Origin: Bailinhaonella thermotolerans
Lineage (GTDB): Bacteria; Actinomycetota; Actinomycetes; Streptosporangiales; Streptosporangiaceae
Direction: 5' to 3'
Assembly (NCBI RefSeq): GCF_003594875.1
Contig: NZ_QZEY01000028.1
Coordinates: forward strand, 1-64,000
Length of the DNA: 64,000 nt
Part shown: positions 8,118 to 16,855 of the stretch, one piece after another
Numbering within the stretch: position 1 is the first letter of the stretch
How the letters are laid out: each line of letters opens with the position of its first letter
Position numbers and translations under genes: made by a program
The notes under the pieces: generated by a model
Seen by the model: only the letters and a program-made list of their open reading frames with translations
Database searches by the model: none
Told to the model about the DNA's origin: nothing

Positions 8118-8321
8118 TTACCCCGAAGAACTGGACCCTTCGCCCCGCAAGGTCACCAAGAAGTCCCTCCACTCCCCGACTCCGAACATCAGCCGGGGTC
8201 CCTCCGGATCCTTGGAGTCCCGCACGGCGATACGGCCGCCGATCCGGGCGATCTCGACGCAATCGTTGTTGCTGCCGACGCTGCGGGAACTCTTGCGCCA
8301 GCGCTCGCGGCTCTCGTCCAT
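8118..8321 (-). CDS. DUF397 domain protein
   Basis: A 67-residue protein with the full DUF397 pattern: WRKSSRSVGSNNDCVEIA at the start, then IAVRDSKDPEGPRL and WRDFLVTLR. DUF397 proteins occur in actinomycetes beside XRE/DUF5753 regulators and act as their partners in developmental control loci of the WhiJ type. It begins 7 bases after the stop codon of the XRE-type gene, so the two are surely co-transcribed. The Ser-rich tail is unremarkable. Confidence 0.92.
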   Translation of the reverse strand: MDESRERWRKSSRSVGSNNDCVEIARIGGRIAVRDSKDPEGPRLMFGVGEWRDFLVTLRGEGSSSSG

Positions 8322-8328
8322 CCGTCCC

Positions 8329-9177
8329 TCACAGTCCGTCGATCAGTCCTTCCAGGTGACCGATCGACTCTTCGGTGCTCAGCGCCATTGCCAAGAGGCG
8401 GTCGAACATCACCCTATAACGGTCGATTTCGGAAGGCTGCTCCAAATAGAGGCTGTCGGTGGCGGTCTCCAGATACACCACCGGCCTATCGAGTTCCCCA
8501 GGGAAGTCCAGCAGCACGAACTGACCGGCCAGTCCGGGATGCGGCCCCGCGCCCATCGGCAGGACGAGCACCGTGACGTGTTCCAGCTCGCGCGTCTCGA
8601 TGAGCCGCCGCAACTGCCCCCGCCATACGTCGGGACCGCCGACCGGCCGGGCCAGGGCGGCTTCATCGATCACCGCCCATATCCGGGGCGCGTCGTCGCG
8701 TGCGAGGATCTTCTGCCGTTCGATCCGAGCCTCGACCCGACGCTCCACCTCGTGCGGGTCGTCGACCATGCTCGACAGCACCATCTCCCTGGCGTACTCC
8801 CGCGTCTGCAAGAGCCCGGGAACGATGAGCGGCTGGAACGTGCGGATCTCCGAAGCCTCGCTCTCCAGCCCGATGAAGGAACCCGTCAGGACGTCCTTGT
8901 AGGCGGACCACCATCCGCGCTTCCTGGCATCTCGCGCCAGAGCCACCAGTGCCTCGCGGACCCTCTCGTCCCGCATGCCGTAGACGTCGCAGAGCAGCCG
9001 CACGTCATGCACGCTCGGACGCTTCGCCAGACCGGCCTCCAGCCGGGACAGCTTCCCGCGAGACCATTCGAGCTGTTGTGCGACCTGCTCCATCGTGAGC
9101 TTCCGCGCCTCGCGCATCCGCTTCAGCTCATCCGCCAGCCGCCGGAGACGAACGGTGGGGCTATAGCTGTCCGCCAT
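8329..9177 (-). CDS. XRE-family regulator with DUF5753 domain (WhiJ-like)
   Basis: A 282-residue regulator. Residues about 10-70 form the XRE helix-turn-helix (LTMEQVAQQLEWSRGKLSRL), and the rest is DUF5753, recognisable from FQPLIVPGLLQTREYAREM and DVWRGQLRRLIE. ATG 9175-9177 follows GAGGAGG; the longer frame is not supported. Members of this family pair with a DUF397 protein and often with an RsbW-like ATPase, and both are present here on either side. It probably binds DNA near these genes; the twin TGCACGTGCA site at 7792 is a candidate target by proximity only. Confidence 0.92.
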   Translation of the reverse strand: MADSYSPTVRLRRLADELKRMREARKLTMEQVAQQLEWSRGKLSRLEAGLAKRPSVHDVRLLCDVYGMRDERVREALVALARDARKRGWWSAYKDVLTGSFIGLESEASEIRTFQPLIVPGLLQTREYAREMVLSSMVDDPHEVERRVEARIERQKILARDDAPRIWAVIDEAALARPVGGPDVWRGQLRRLIETRELEHVTVLVLPMGAGPHPGLAGQFVLLDFPGELDRPVVYLETATDSLYLEQPSEIDRYRVMFDRLLAMALSTEESIGHLEGLIDGL

Positions 9178-9375
9178 CGGGTGCCTCCTCTTCGTCACCG
9201 ACGTGATCGTAGACGCGGCCGCCGCCCGACGTCGCCTCTCCACCAAACATAGAACTTGCGAGTTAGGCCATTCCTGTCATTGGCGTTGCGAGAAGCGTGG
9301 AGGAGCTGCACCATGAGTTGGTCGCGGTAAGTGAGCGGCCGACAACAATAGGTCATTTAGGGCGAAGGAGACGCC

Positions 9376-9837
9376 ATGGACGCGTTCCAGCTCCTGCAGG
9401 GCAACCTCGTAGCGCGCACAGCAGAGGTCGACCCGGAAGAGGTGGCCGGCGTCCTCATCCGACAGTTCCCCGCCCTGGAGCGCGAGGTGACCAATGCCAG
9501 GGCCTTCATCAGCGGCCTCCTCGGCCAGGCCCACCCCCACCACGACGACGCGGTTCTCCTCACCAGCGAGATCGCCACCAACGCCATCCGCTACGCGAGA
9601 CCAGACGCCACATCCTTCTCGATCTCCGCCCAGACCACGGAGACCAGCACCCTCATAGCCATCACGGACGCAGGCGGCACCACGATCCCCCTGATTTGCA
9701 AACCCGCAGACCAAGACCCAGGCGGCCGCGGCCTGTTCATGCTCGACACCCTCGCCACCACCTGGGGCTTCATCCGCACGCCCACGAGCACCGGCATCTG
9801 GTTCACTCTCAAAATCTCAAGTGAGGCAGAGGCTTGA
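9376..9837 (+). CDS. RsbW-like HATPase (anti-sigma-factor-type kinase)
   Basis: A 153-residue single-domain GHKL ATPase. The N box is LLTSEIATNAIRYA (around residues 60-73), the G1 box is ITDAGG, and the G2 box is GGRGLFML. Length and boxes match the stand-alone HATPase proteins found beside XRE/DUF397 pairs. Such proteins can phosphorylate anti-anti-sigma partners or bind sigma factors, but no partner is visible here. ATG 9376 follows GAAGGAGA. It is transcribed away from the XRE gene. Confidence 0.9.
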   Translation: MDAFQLLQGNLVARTAEVDPEEVAGVLIRQFPALEREVTNARAFISGLLGQAHPHHDDAVLLTSEIATNAIRYARPDATSFSISAQTTETSTLIAITDAGGTTIPLICKPADQDPGGRGLFMLDTLATTWGFIRTPTSTGIWFTLKISSEAEA

Positions 9838-9867
9838 GTTCAAGAGGTAGCCGAAAGCAGTACAAAG

Positions 9868-10113
9868 ATGATCATTCCGGACGAAACTGCCAGACGCTTC
9901 ACATACACCTTCAGCGATACCGCGATGGCTTACGAGATAGCCCCGAAGCTCGCGTGCGACGAGATAGATGCCCTCGCCGAGCTCCTGATGGCCATGAATT
10001 CCCCGGGCATCGCCCAGTTCTGGATCGACTGCCACGCATCCGCTGACGATGTCGGCGATACCCACTTCATAGGCCCGAAGGAAGCGCCAAGCTCCTACGA
10101 AGGTCCTAGTTGA
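9868..10113 (+). CDS. Hypothetical 81-residue protein
   Basis: A compact acidic product with balanced composition (DETARRFTYTFSDTAMAYEI, then EIDALAELLMAMNSPG and FWIDCH). It looks like a real folded small protein, not a shadow frame. It starts 30 bases after the HATPase stop and probably shares its transcript. No family is recognised and the ribosome site is weak. Confidence 0.6.
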   Translation: MIIPDETARRFTYTFSDTAMAYEIAPKLACDEIDALAELLMAMNSPGIAQFWIDCHASADDVGDTHFIGPKEAPSSYEGPS

Positions 10114-10205
10114 CCGAGGGAATGACTGGTCCTTGTCAGACTTAAGGACTACTCTGACCGGCGATCAAGAGCAAGTGATCTCTTGCGCGACGAACGGGGT
10201 GGCCG

Positions 10206-13103
10206 GTGGAGGACGTACCAATCCTGGGTCTCTATGACTCGCTGCTCACCAGGGAGTTGGAGCGAAGGGCAGCCTCATGGCGGGCGTCGGGCCATCTGGT
10301 TCAGATCTCCGAGATCGACAAGGAAGAGATCGCACACATCCTCGGCCGCTTTGTCGGCGAGGCGGCAGCACGGGCGTTCTCCCTACAGAAGACCCCTGAA
10401 GAGCAAGTGGGACTCGCCAACGACGTGCTGCGTATGTTGGTTGACTCAAGCGACCTGCTGCGCCAACTCGCCGACGCCAACGAGGTCGCGGAGGGGCCGA
10501 GCAGACTGCTGTCGATCGCGCAGGGTGGTCCCGGCGCCTCCGCCCCAGTCAGGCCAGCGACGTCGCTGTCCGAAGCAGCGCTCCTCACGAACGCCCGCGA
10601 GGATCCCAATCTCGCACATGAGCTCGCGGCCGAGCTCGTGAGCGCGGATCGTGTGGATCTGCTGTGCGCCTTTGTGAAGTGGTCAGGGCTGCGCGTACTT
10701 GAACGGTCCCTGGACGAGCTGCGACGCCGCGGCGTTCCGTTCCGCGTCATCACCACGACCTACATGGGCGCGACGGAGCGGCGTGCGCTGGACCGGCTCG
10801 TCCGAGACTTCGGCGCCGAAGTGCGCATCAGTTACGAGCAGAACTCCACCCGCCTGCACGCTAAGGCGTGGTTACTGCGACGCCGTACCGGGTTCGACAC
10901 GGCCTACGTTGGCAGCTCCAACTTGTCGCGGGCCGCGCTTCTCGATGGACTCGAGTGGAATGTGCGCTTGTCGTCCGTCACTACTCCACGACTGCTCGAC
11001 AAGTTCGAGGGGACCTTCGACTCGTACTGGAACCAGCCCCGCTTCGAGCCGTACGACCCGGACACCGATGTCGATCGGCTCGACGAGGCGCTGTCGCGAT
11101 CCAAGGCCGGCGACAGACTCTTCGATATCCCGGCTCTCGTGCCGCATCCATTCCCCCATCAGCGGGAGATGCTCGAAGACCTCGACGTTCAGCGCACCGT
11201 GCACGATCGGCACCGCAACCTTCTGGTGGCCGCGACTGGAACAGGCAAGACGGTCGTTGCCGCTTTCGACTACCGCAACCTTCAGCAGAGGCTTGGCCGC
11301 CAACCGTCGCTGCTGTTCGTCGCACACCGACGCGAGATCCTGTCGCAGGCGCTACGCACCTATCGGCAGGTCCTTAGCGTGCCCGACTTCGGCGAGCTCC
11401 ATGTCGGCGAGGACCGCTCACGGCACTGGCGGCATGTGTTCGCCTCTGTCCAGTCGCTCGCATCTATGGGCATCGAGACCTTTGACCCCGAGCACTTCGA
11501 CATCGTGGTCATTGACGAGTTCCACCACGCGGCCGCGCCAACCTACCGCCGCATTATCGACCACCTTCGCCCGAAGGAGTTGCTTGGCCTGACGGCCACT
11601 CCCGAACGGGCGGACGGTACGTGGGTTCAGGACGAGTTCTTCGACAAGCGCATCGCCTCCGAGCTCCGACTGTGGGATGCGCTCGACGCGGACCTGCTCT
11701 GCCCCTTCCACTACTTCGGCATCAACGACGAGACTGATCTCACCCGGGTCAGGTGGTCACGCGGCTCTTACGACAGCGCCGAACTCGACAACGTGTTGAC
11801 CGGCGACACAGCGCGCGCAAGGTTGATCGTTAATGCTTTGCGCGACAAGGTGAGCAACCTCTCCGACGTTCGCGGCCTGGGTTTCTGCGTCTCCGTACGG
11901 CATGCACGCTTCATGGCGGAGTACTTCAGCGAGGCGGGGCTTCCCTCGCGGGCTGTAGATGGAACCACGGACGACACCGTGCGGCGGGAAGCCCTCGCCG
12001 GCCTTCGCAGCGGCGAGGTGAAGTTCCTCTTCGCGGTGGACCTGTTCAACGAGGGCCTGGACGTCCCCGACGTCAACACCTTGCTCCTGCTCCGTCCTAC
12101 CGAGAGTGCAACGATCTTCCTCCAGCAACTCGGGCGCGGGCTCCGCCGTACCCCTGACAAGGACGTGCTGACCGTCCTGGACTTCGTCGGCCAGCACCGC
12201 AAGGAGTACCGCTTCGCCAACCGATTCAAGGCCCTCACCGGCATCCCGACAGGCCGCTTGCCGAACCACGTCACCAACGACTTTCCACTCCTGCCGTCGG
12301 GCTGTCAGATCGTTCTGGACCGGGTCACAAAGGAACGGCTGCTGAGCGACCTCAAGACCCACATCAGCCCCCGGATGGATATCCTCGCCCGCGAAGTCCG
12401 CGAGCATGGCCAAACCTCGCTCATCACCTACCTGGATGAGTACGGCCGAGAGATCGGCGACATCTACCGCAACAACAACTCCTGGACCAAGCTGCTGCGC
12501 CAATGCGGCACCGTGTCAGGCGAACCCTCTCCCTTGGAACAGGAACTCGGTCGCCGCATCCGCGCCCTTCTCCATGTGGACGACCGGCAACGCGCCGAGG
12601 CGTACGCGCGCCTTCTGGACCCCCACGGCCCGCGCTACGCTGACCTGTCGCCTACGGATCAGACCTTCGCCCGCATGCTGTTCTTCTCCTTCTGGCGAAC
12701 CGGCGGCGACTTCGCGTCGTACGACGAAGCATTGGCCGCCCTACGCGGCGAACCCGCGATACGCGAGGAGATCGCCCAGGTCTTGAAGTACGGCGTAGAG
12801 CGCCCGCGCCATATAGCCAAGCCCCTGCCGGAGCCGCTCGCCCAGATCCCCTTGGCAGTCAACGCCCGCTACTCGGCCGACGAAATCCTCGCCGCGGTGG
12901 ATTGGGCCCAGTTGGGCGGCCGAGTCCCCGCCAACATGCGCGAAGGCGTCGCGTGGAGCCCGTCCACCAACTGCGACATCCTCCTCGTAACCCTCCACAA
13001 AAACGAGACGGAGAACGAGTACCGCCACCCTGAGCCCTACGTCTTCCACGGCACCGCCCACTACGTAGAACACCGCGGCGACCGCCCCATGGCCATCACC
13101 TGA
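10206..13103 (+). CDS. PLD-nuclease/SF2 helicase of the DUF3427 type, C-terminus interrupted
   Basis: A 965-residue multidomain protein. Residues about 130-260 are a phospholipase-D-type nuclease-like module with one HKD motif (RLHAKAW at His218, then YVGSSNLS). A DEAD-type helicase follows: Walker A TGTGKT (Lys348), VIDEFHH (Asp437), GLTATPERADG, and the arginine motif QLGRGLRR. The final part is DUF3427-like. It ends at TGA 13101-13103 after RPMAIT, yet the same frame continues as KLDSEMPEDLYRRAAIAS to TAG 13158-13160, which is how relatives end. That suggests TGG to TGA at a conserved Trp. The region before it also looks internally shortened. Start GTG 10206 is the best available. Such proteins act in DNA repair or defence; the role here is inferred. 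Confidence 0.85.
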   Translation: MEDVPILGLYDSLLTRELERRAASWRASGHLVQISEIDKEEIAHILGRFVGEAAARAFSLQKTPEEQVGLANDVLRMLVDSSDLLRQLADANEVAEGPSRLLSIAQGGPGASAPVRPATSLSEAALLTNAREDPNLAHELAAELVSADRVDLLCAFVKWSGLRVLERSLDELRRRGVPFRVITTTYMGATERRALDRLVRDFGAEVRISYEQNSTRLHAKAWLLRRRTGFDTAYVGSSNLSRAALLDGLEWNVRLSSVTTPRLLDKFEGTFDSYWNQPRFEPYDPDTDVDRLDEALSRSKAGDRLFDIPALVPHPFPHQREMLEDLDVQRTVHDRHRNLLVAATGTGKTVVAAFDYRNLQQRLGRQPSLLFVAHRREILSQALRTYRQVLSVPDFGELHVGEDRSRHWRHVFASVQSLASMGIETFDPEHFDIVVIDEFHHAAAPTYRRIIDHLRPKELLGLTATPERADGTWVQDEFFDKRIASELRLWDALDADLLCPFHYFGINDETDLTRVRWSRGSYDSAELDNVLTGDTARARLIVNALRDKVSNLSDVRGLGFCVSVRHARFMAEYFSEAGLPSRAVDGTTDDTVRREALAGLRSGEVKFLFAVDLFNEGLDVPDVNTLLLLRPTESATIFLQQLGRGLRRTPDKDVLTVLDFVGQHRKEYRFANRFKALTGIPTGRLPNHVTNDFPLLPSGCQIVLDRVTKERLLSDLKTHISPRMDILAREVREHGQTSLITYLDEYGREIGDIYRNNNSWTKLLRQCGTVSGEPSPLEQELGRRIRALLHVDDRQRAEAYARLLDPHGPRYADLSPTDQTFARMLFFSFWRTGGDFASYDEALAALRGEPAIREEIAQVLKYGVERPRHIAKPLPEPLAQIPLAVNARYSADEILAAVDWAQLGGRVPANMREGVAWSPSTNCDILLVTLHKNETENEYRHPEPYVFHGTAHYVEHRGDRPMAIT

Positions 13104-13217
13104 AAACTAGACAGCGAGATGCCCGAAGACCTCTACCGCCGCGCCGCCATCGCTTCGTAGCTCATCTGTAGCCGAATTGTGGCTTACGCTTCTGGCTTCT
13201 TTTAATGAATTGGAAGT

Positions 13218-13457
13218 TCAGATTGTGACATCAGGAAAGGCTTCCTTAATGATTCGGACAAGCTCCTCTGCGCGCTCCTTGTCGAGCTGAATGGTCTGAC
13301 TCACCTTTTTGTCGGAACGGCGGCTGTCGGAGCCGTAGGTGCTGAGCTGTAGCAGCTTGCCGTTGGAGGTGAGCACGCTCTGGTATCCGCATTCAACTTC
13401 GGTAGGGTGCGGGCGAGCGTCCTGAGTGGTGCGGTGGAACTCTCTGATCCTAGCCAT
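13218..13457 (-). CDS. Conserved hypothetical 79-residue protein
   Basis: The product starts MARIREFHRTTQDARPHPTE and continues with GKLLQLSTYGSDSRRSDK and an ERAEELVRIIKEAFPDV helix. The composition suggests a small alpha/beta protein common in actinomycetes, but no function is known to me. Codon use is less GC-biased than in the flanking core genes, which fits acquisition with the surrounding accessory DNA. No strong ribosome site precedes ATG 13457. Confidence 0.7.
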   Translation of the reverse strand: MARIREFHRTTQDARPHPTEVECGYQSVLTSNGKLLQLSTYGSDSRRSDKKVSQTIQLDKERAEELVRIIKEAFPDVTI

Positions 13458-13737
13458 CTGCTTATTATGCCATAGGGGAGTGCTGATAAGGAAGATGGGG
13501 AGAGTTGGTGCAAGAGTCGGACAGCAAGAAGTGGGCCTGTCGCGTAATCCCTAACCCAGCTGCGCGTAGATGCGCGGCCCTCACTAAGCAGCCTAAATCA
13601 ATCTCACAGCAGGAATATGCCGGCAAAGTATGTAGCTAAGAGTAGCCGCGAGAGCTTATGGAGCTCTAGGCGTGTTGGCTCCCAGCTCATGTGGTGCTGG
13701 GCACCATATTTGGCTAGCCACGCCGGCGAGGGAGTGA
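13458..13737. other. Lower-GC intergenic DNA
   Basis: This stretch is visibly richer in A and T than the rest of the window and holds no gene I can support. It includes tracts such as cttattatgcc and aatcaatctc. Confidence 0.5.
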
Positions 13738-14547
13738 TTAGTCGATGCGGTTAGCGGCCGTTCGCCCCTTATTCCAGCTCTCCTTTACCATTTGGTAACA
13801 TTGGCTCTCGCGCGAGCCGGTGCCGCTGTTGTTGTAGCCCCCGTTCGAGGCTCTAGTTAGAGCTTCAGAGCGCCATCGCGCAGCCAGTCCCCGCTTGAGC
13901 ATTCGCTTTGCGAGATCATCATCATCGATCTGAGATCCGTGACGTCCGAGAAACATCGCGACACCGCCGAGGATCACTCCGTCCCAGGACTCCTTGTCTC
14001 TGCCCCAGGCTGTCTGAACCACCTTTAGGGTTCGATCCAGGATCTCCGGGCCGTACTGCTTGGTGATGCGGAGAACGGCCGAGACTGCACCCACGCTATT
14101 CCTTGAGCTGGAACCGAGGCCCAGGTCATGGCCTTTGAGTACTCGATCGACACTCACGCAGAGAACGTCCCCTGCGGTCAAACCAACCCGGTACTCATCC
14201 AGTGTGCTGACCTTCGCCGACTCTCTGTTCTTGATGAGGAAGAGCGTTGCCTCCTGCTGCTGGGTGAGGCCGTAGTGAATCTCAGCCGTGATCGTGTGTA
14301 AGCCCCGGATCCTGCATGCCTCAGTCCGGTGCATGCCGTCCACTACGTACCGGCTACCGTCGGCCCGCTCGGAGACCACGATCGAGCCGAGTGCCTCGAC
14401 GATTAAGCCGTCGGCGATGCTCTTAGCGCGCTTCGGGTTGAGACCGCGCTGTGCGTCCTCGTCGATCTTTAGTGAGTCAAGTTCAACCTCCACGCCGTAT
14501 TCGACACGGTGATCTGGAAGAACGTACTGGAAACGGGACTTGGCCAT
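13738..14547 (-). CDS. ParB/sulfiredoxin-fold protein, DUF6551-like
   Basis: A 269-residue protein with a ParB-type nucleotide-binding N-terminal domain: LDSLKIDEDAQRGLNPKRAK, then IVVSERADGSRYVVDGMHRT, the typical GxxR box region. The C-terminal half (LGLGSSSRNSVGAVSAVLRI and WDGVILGGVAMFLGRHG) resembles DUF6551 proteins from phages and actinomycete mobile elements. It may bind DNA or hydrolyse CTP, as related ParB-fold proteins do; that is inference. Lower-GC codon use supports an acquired origin. Confidence 0.75.
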   Translation of the reverse strand: MAKSRFQYVLPDHRVEYGVEVELDSLKIDEDAQRGLNPKRAKSIADGLIVEALGSIVVSERADGSRYVVDGMHRTEACRIRGLHTITAEIHYGLTQQQEATLFLIKNRESAKVSTLDEYRVGLTAGDVLCVSVDRVLKGHDLGLGSSSRNSVGAVSAVLRITKQYGPEILDRTLKVVQTAWGRDKESWDGVILGGVAMFLGRHGSQIDDDDLAKRMLKRGLAARWRSEALTRASNGGYNNSGTGSRESQCYQMVKESWNKGRTAANRID

Positions 14548-14608
14548 TGTATGAGACCTCCCTCTCTATGGCTGGTTGGAGCGCTGCTTCCGTGGTTCAT
14601 GACATGTG

Positions 14609-14917
14609 TCAAAGCGGAGGAAACCGCTTCAGAAACTCCTTCGCTACCTCCTCGCTTCCTGTTGTGCAGGTCCGGTAAGACTTTCCGTTTCGTTCCTCCA
14701 ATCGAAACAGGGGGTCGGATTGCTGGGGATGGGTGTCAACGGATCGATGCTGTCTTCCCTGAGCAAGCGCGGTATTGATCAAGGCTGATAGCACCACCAC
14801 TGCGCCTGCGACACCCCATACGATCAGGTTGTACTTCCACTCCGTGGCGAGGTTGATGAGAGCTCCTGCTGCTGCGGCCACGACTGTGCTGCAGAAGGTC
14901 CAAGTTTTGAGGCTCAT
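14609..14917 (-). CDS. Small two-helix membrane protein
   Basis: A 102-residue product from ATG 14917. Two hydrophobic segments (FCSTVVAAAAGALINLA and LIVWGVAGAVVVLSALI) are joined by a short loop, followed by a soluble basic tail ending RFPPL. It is probably an inner-membrane protein. It lies 61 bases upstream of the DUF6551 gene on the same strand and may be co-transcribed. No family recognised. Confidence 0.6.
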   Translation of the reverse strand: MSLKTWTFCSTVVAAAAGALINLATEWKYNLIVWGVAGAVVVLSALINTALAQGRQHRSVDTHPQQSDPLFRLEERNGKSYRTCTTGSEEVAKEFLKRFPPL

Positions 14918-15260
14918 TGCGGGTGACCTGCCAGGAAGTTCCTCGGTGAGCAGGCCATCCCGTGTCCGCCCTCAACACCTCCAGGCCTGTGCCACATACG
15001 GTAGCGATGGTCTCAGTTGCCTACAACTGGAACTTAGGTCTCAAACATCCTGAGAAGTGCTGCTCTTGTGGATATGCCCAGGCTGGCGGCTTGTCGGCCG
15101 GGTGATGCTGATATAGTCACAAAGAGGTAACGGCGAGGTTTTGGTAGACGCGAATTCTTGGTTCGTGGGGAGCGGCTGAAGATGAGACGCGCCGCGGGAC
15201 AACATGAATGGTCGTTGGTGGTAGGTCGTACGGCAGGAGTCACCCCCACGAGGTGAGCTG
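14918..15260. other. Right end of the lower-GC stretch, no gene seen
   Basis: ORFs of 71-92 residues cross this region, but they overlap each other and lack ribosome sites. The tract gatgctgatatagtcac near 15103 is AT-rich enough to be a promoter. GC content rises sharply after about 15260, which marks the probable edge of the accessory segment. Confidence 0.45.
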
Positions 15261-15725
15261 TTAGCCAAGCGACGGGTGCCAGTGGTAGTGGGCGTCGGGG
15301 AGACCTTCTTCGTTGGCCTTGGCGTCTCGGAGTTCTACCAGGGTGAAGCCTTGGCGTTCGTAGAAGTGGACGGCTCGGGCGTTCGCCTGGAAGACGTGGA
15401 GGTTGAGGCCCTTGGGGCTGGCCTGCTTCGCCTTCGACAGGAGGGCGGTGCCCAGGCCCTGGGACTGGGTGTGGGGGGCCACGTAGAGGTGGGCCAGCCA
15501 GTCGTCCTTGAGGGCGGCGAACGCCTGGGGGATGTTGTTGGGGGTGGCCAGGTAGACCTCGTGGGTGGGGAGCATCACCTGGGACACCCAGTACCTGGTC
15601 TCGTCCTCCGAGTAGAGGGCGGGCAGGTAAGGCATCTGGGCGCGGGCCGCCAGGAAGATGTCGGCGATGTGGGTGGCGTCGGACTGGGTGGCCCGGCGGA
15701 TGGGGATGGGATTCTGGGATGACAG
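15261..15725 (-). CDS. GNAT family N-acetyltransferase
   Basis: A GNAT-fold protein of about 154 residues. It has the acetyl-CoA motif A region LAHLYVAPHTQSQGLGTALL and the motif B segment VHFYERQGFTLVE. The N-terminus IPIRRATQSDATHIADI is typical. No ATG, GTG or TTG lies at the expected start. The best ribosome site, GGAAGG, lies 7 bases before CTG 15725, which would be a rare start codon. The site sits just beyond the stop codon of the upstream oxidoreductase gene (15740-15742). Substrate unknown. Confidence 0.8.
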   Translation of the reverse strand: MSSQNPIPIRRATQSDATHIADIFLAARAQMPYLPALYSEDETRYWVSQVMLPTHEVYLATPNNIPQAFAALKDDWLAHLYVAPHTQSQGLGTALLSKAKQASPKGLNLHVFQANARAVHFYERQGFTLVELRDAKANEEGLPDAHYHWHPSLG

Positions 15726-15739
15726 GGGTCGGCCTTCCG

Positions 15740-16609
15740 TCAGGGCGATAGCTGGGACTCCGCCTGGGTGATCAGTTCCTGGAGATGGAGGCCGTGGGCG
15801 GCGTCGAGGGGGTGGCCGCCGCCCCGCCTCACCGTCGCGGCGAATTCGGTGACCATGTTGGAGAACGTCTCGGGGGCCGGGGCGTCGGTGAAGGTGGCGT
15901 TGCCCTCTTCGCCGTAGACGGCCACCGAGACCGGGGGCAGGTCGCCCCGCGCGGTCATGCAGAGGGAGATCTCGCTGGACGCGCCCGTCTCGTGGTTCAG
16001 GAGGAGGCCGCACCAGGCCAGCGGGTCGCCGTGGGCCTGGACCGACACCACCCGGCCGAGGGCGGCCTCCATGAGGTCGATCATGTGGGGGCCGAGGTCC
16101 AGGATGGCGCCCCGCTCCAGCCGCCACGGGGTGGCGAAGGGACCGCCCAGCAGGCCGTTGGCGATGAAGGAGGCGTGGCCGCCGAACGGGCGGAGCCCGG
16201 CCGCGCGGTCGAGGAAGGCCCGGGTCGCGTCGGCGTAGCGCCAGCTCAGGACCATCTGGGACGGGACGCCGGCGGTCGCGATCGCGTCGGCCAGGCGGCG
16301 GGCCGATTCCAGGTCGGCGGCCAGCGGCTTCTCCAGGAGGAGCGCCTTGCCGGCCTTGGCCGCCTGGAAGGCGAGGTCGGCCTGGACCGCGGGCGGCACG
16401 GCGAACGCGACCGCCTCGCAGTTGTCGAACAGGTCCTCGACGCGCTCGTACACCGGGGCGCCGAGGCGGGCGGCCGCCTCCGGGCGGCGGGCCCAGACGC
16501 CGGCCAGGCGCGTGTCCGGCGAGGCCGCCAGCGTGGGGGCGTGGACCATCTCGGCCCACGGGCCCGCGCCCACCAGCCCTACCGAGACCGGCGCTCCCTG
16601 TCGTTCCAT
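15740..16609 (-). CDS. Gfo/Idh/MocA family oxidoreductase
   Basis: A 289-residue NAD(P)-dependent oxidoreductase. The Rossmann motif VGLVGAGPWAE lies at the N-terminus, the family motif is LLLEKPLA, and the catalytic region includes DLGPHMIDLME. These enzymes act on sugars, inositol or related polyols. ATG 16607-16609 has GAGGT upstream. The downstream GNAT gene appears translationally coupled to it. Confidence 0.88.
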   Translation of the reverse strand: MERQGAPVSVGLVGAGPWAEMVHAPTLAASPDTRLAGVWARRPEAAARLGAPVYERVEDLFDNCEAVAFAVPPAVQADLAFQAAKAGKALLLEKPLAADLESARRLADAIATAGVPSQMVLSWRYADATRAFLDRAAGLRPFGGHASFIANGLLGGPFATPWRLERGAILDLGPHMIDLMEAALGRVVSVQAHGDPLAWCGLLLNHETGASSEISLCMTARGDLPPVSVAVYGEEGNATFTDAPAPETFSNMVTEFAATVRRGGGHPLDAAHGLHLQELITQAESQLSP

Positions 16610-16855
16610 GCTGCTACCTCGCAAATCTCCACAAAGTCCCTGGAAAGCCTATCGGTTGGCGATCCATCCCCGACGATCTTGCCGTACGGCGGCGCCCGGA
16701 CGGCCAAGTGGTCGTGTCCTCCGGGGCGGAAGTGGCCATGGGGGAGGGGCCACTCCGGCCCTAGCGTCGGTGGTCCGCCGCGCCGGGCCCCGGGCGGCGG
16801 ACGACCGGCCGGGCGGGCCGGGCCGAAGTGGCGTGTGCGAGACGGGAGTGCCGGT

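Noticed and set aside
9868-14547. A prophage
   Set aside because: Only a ParB-fold DUF6551-like protein suggests phage ancestry; no integrase, terminase, portal or tail gene is present.
15041-15268. Small ORFs of 71-75 codons at the end of the lower-GC stretch
   Set aside because: They overlap each other on the same strand and show no ribosome site or family feature.
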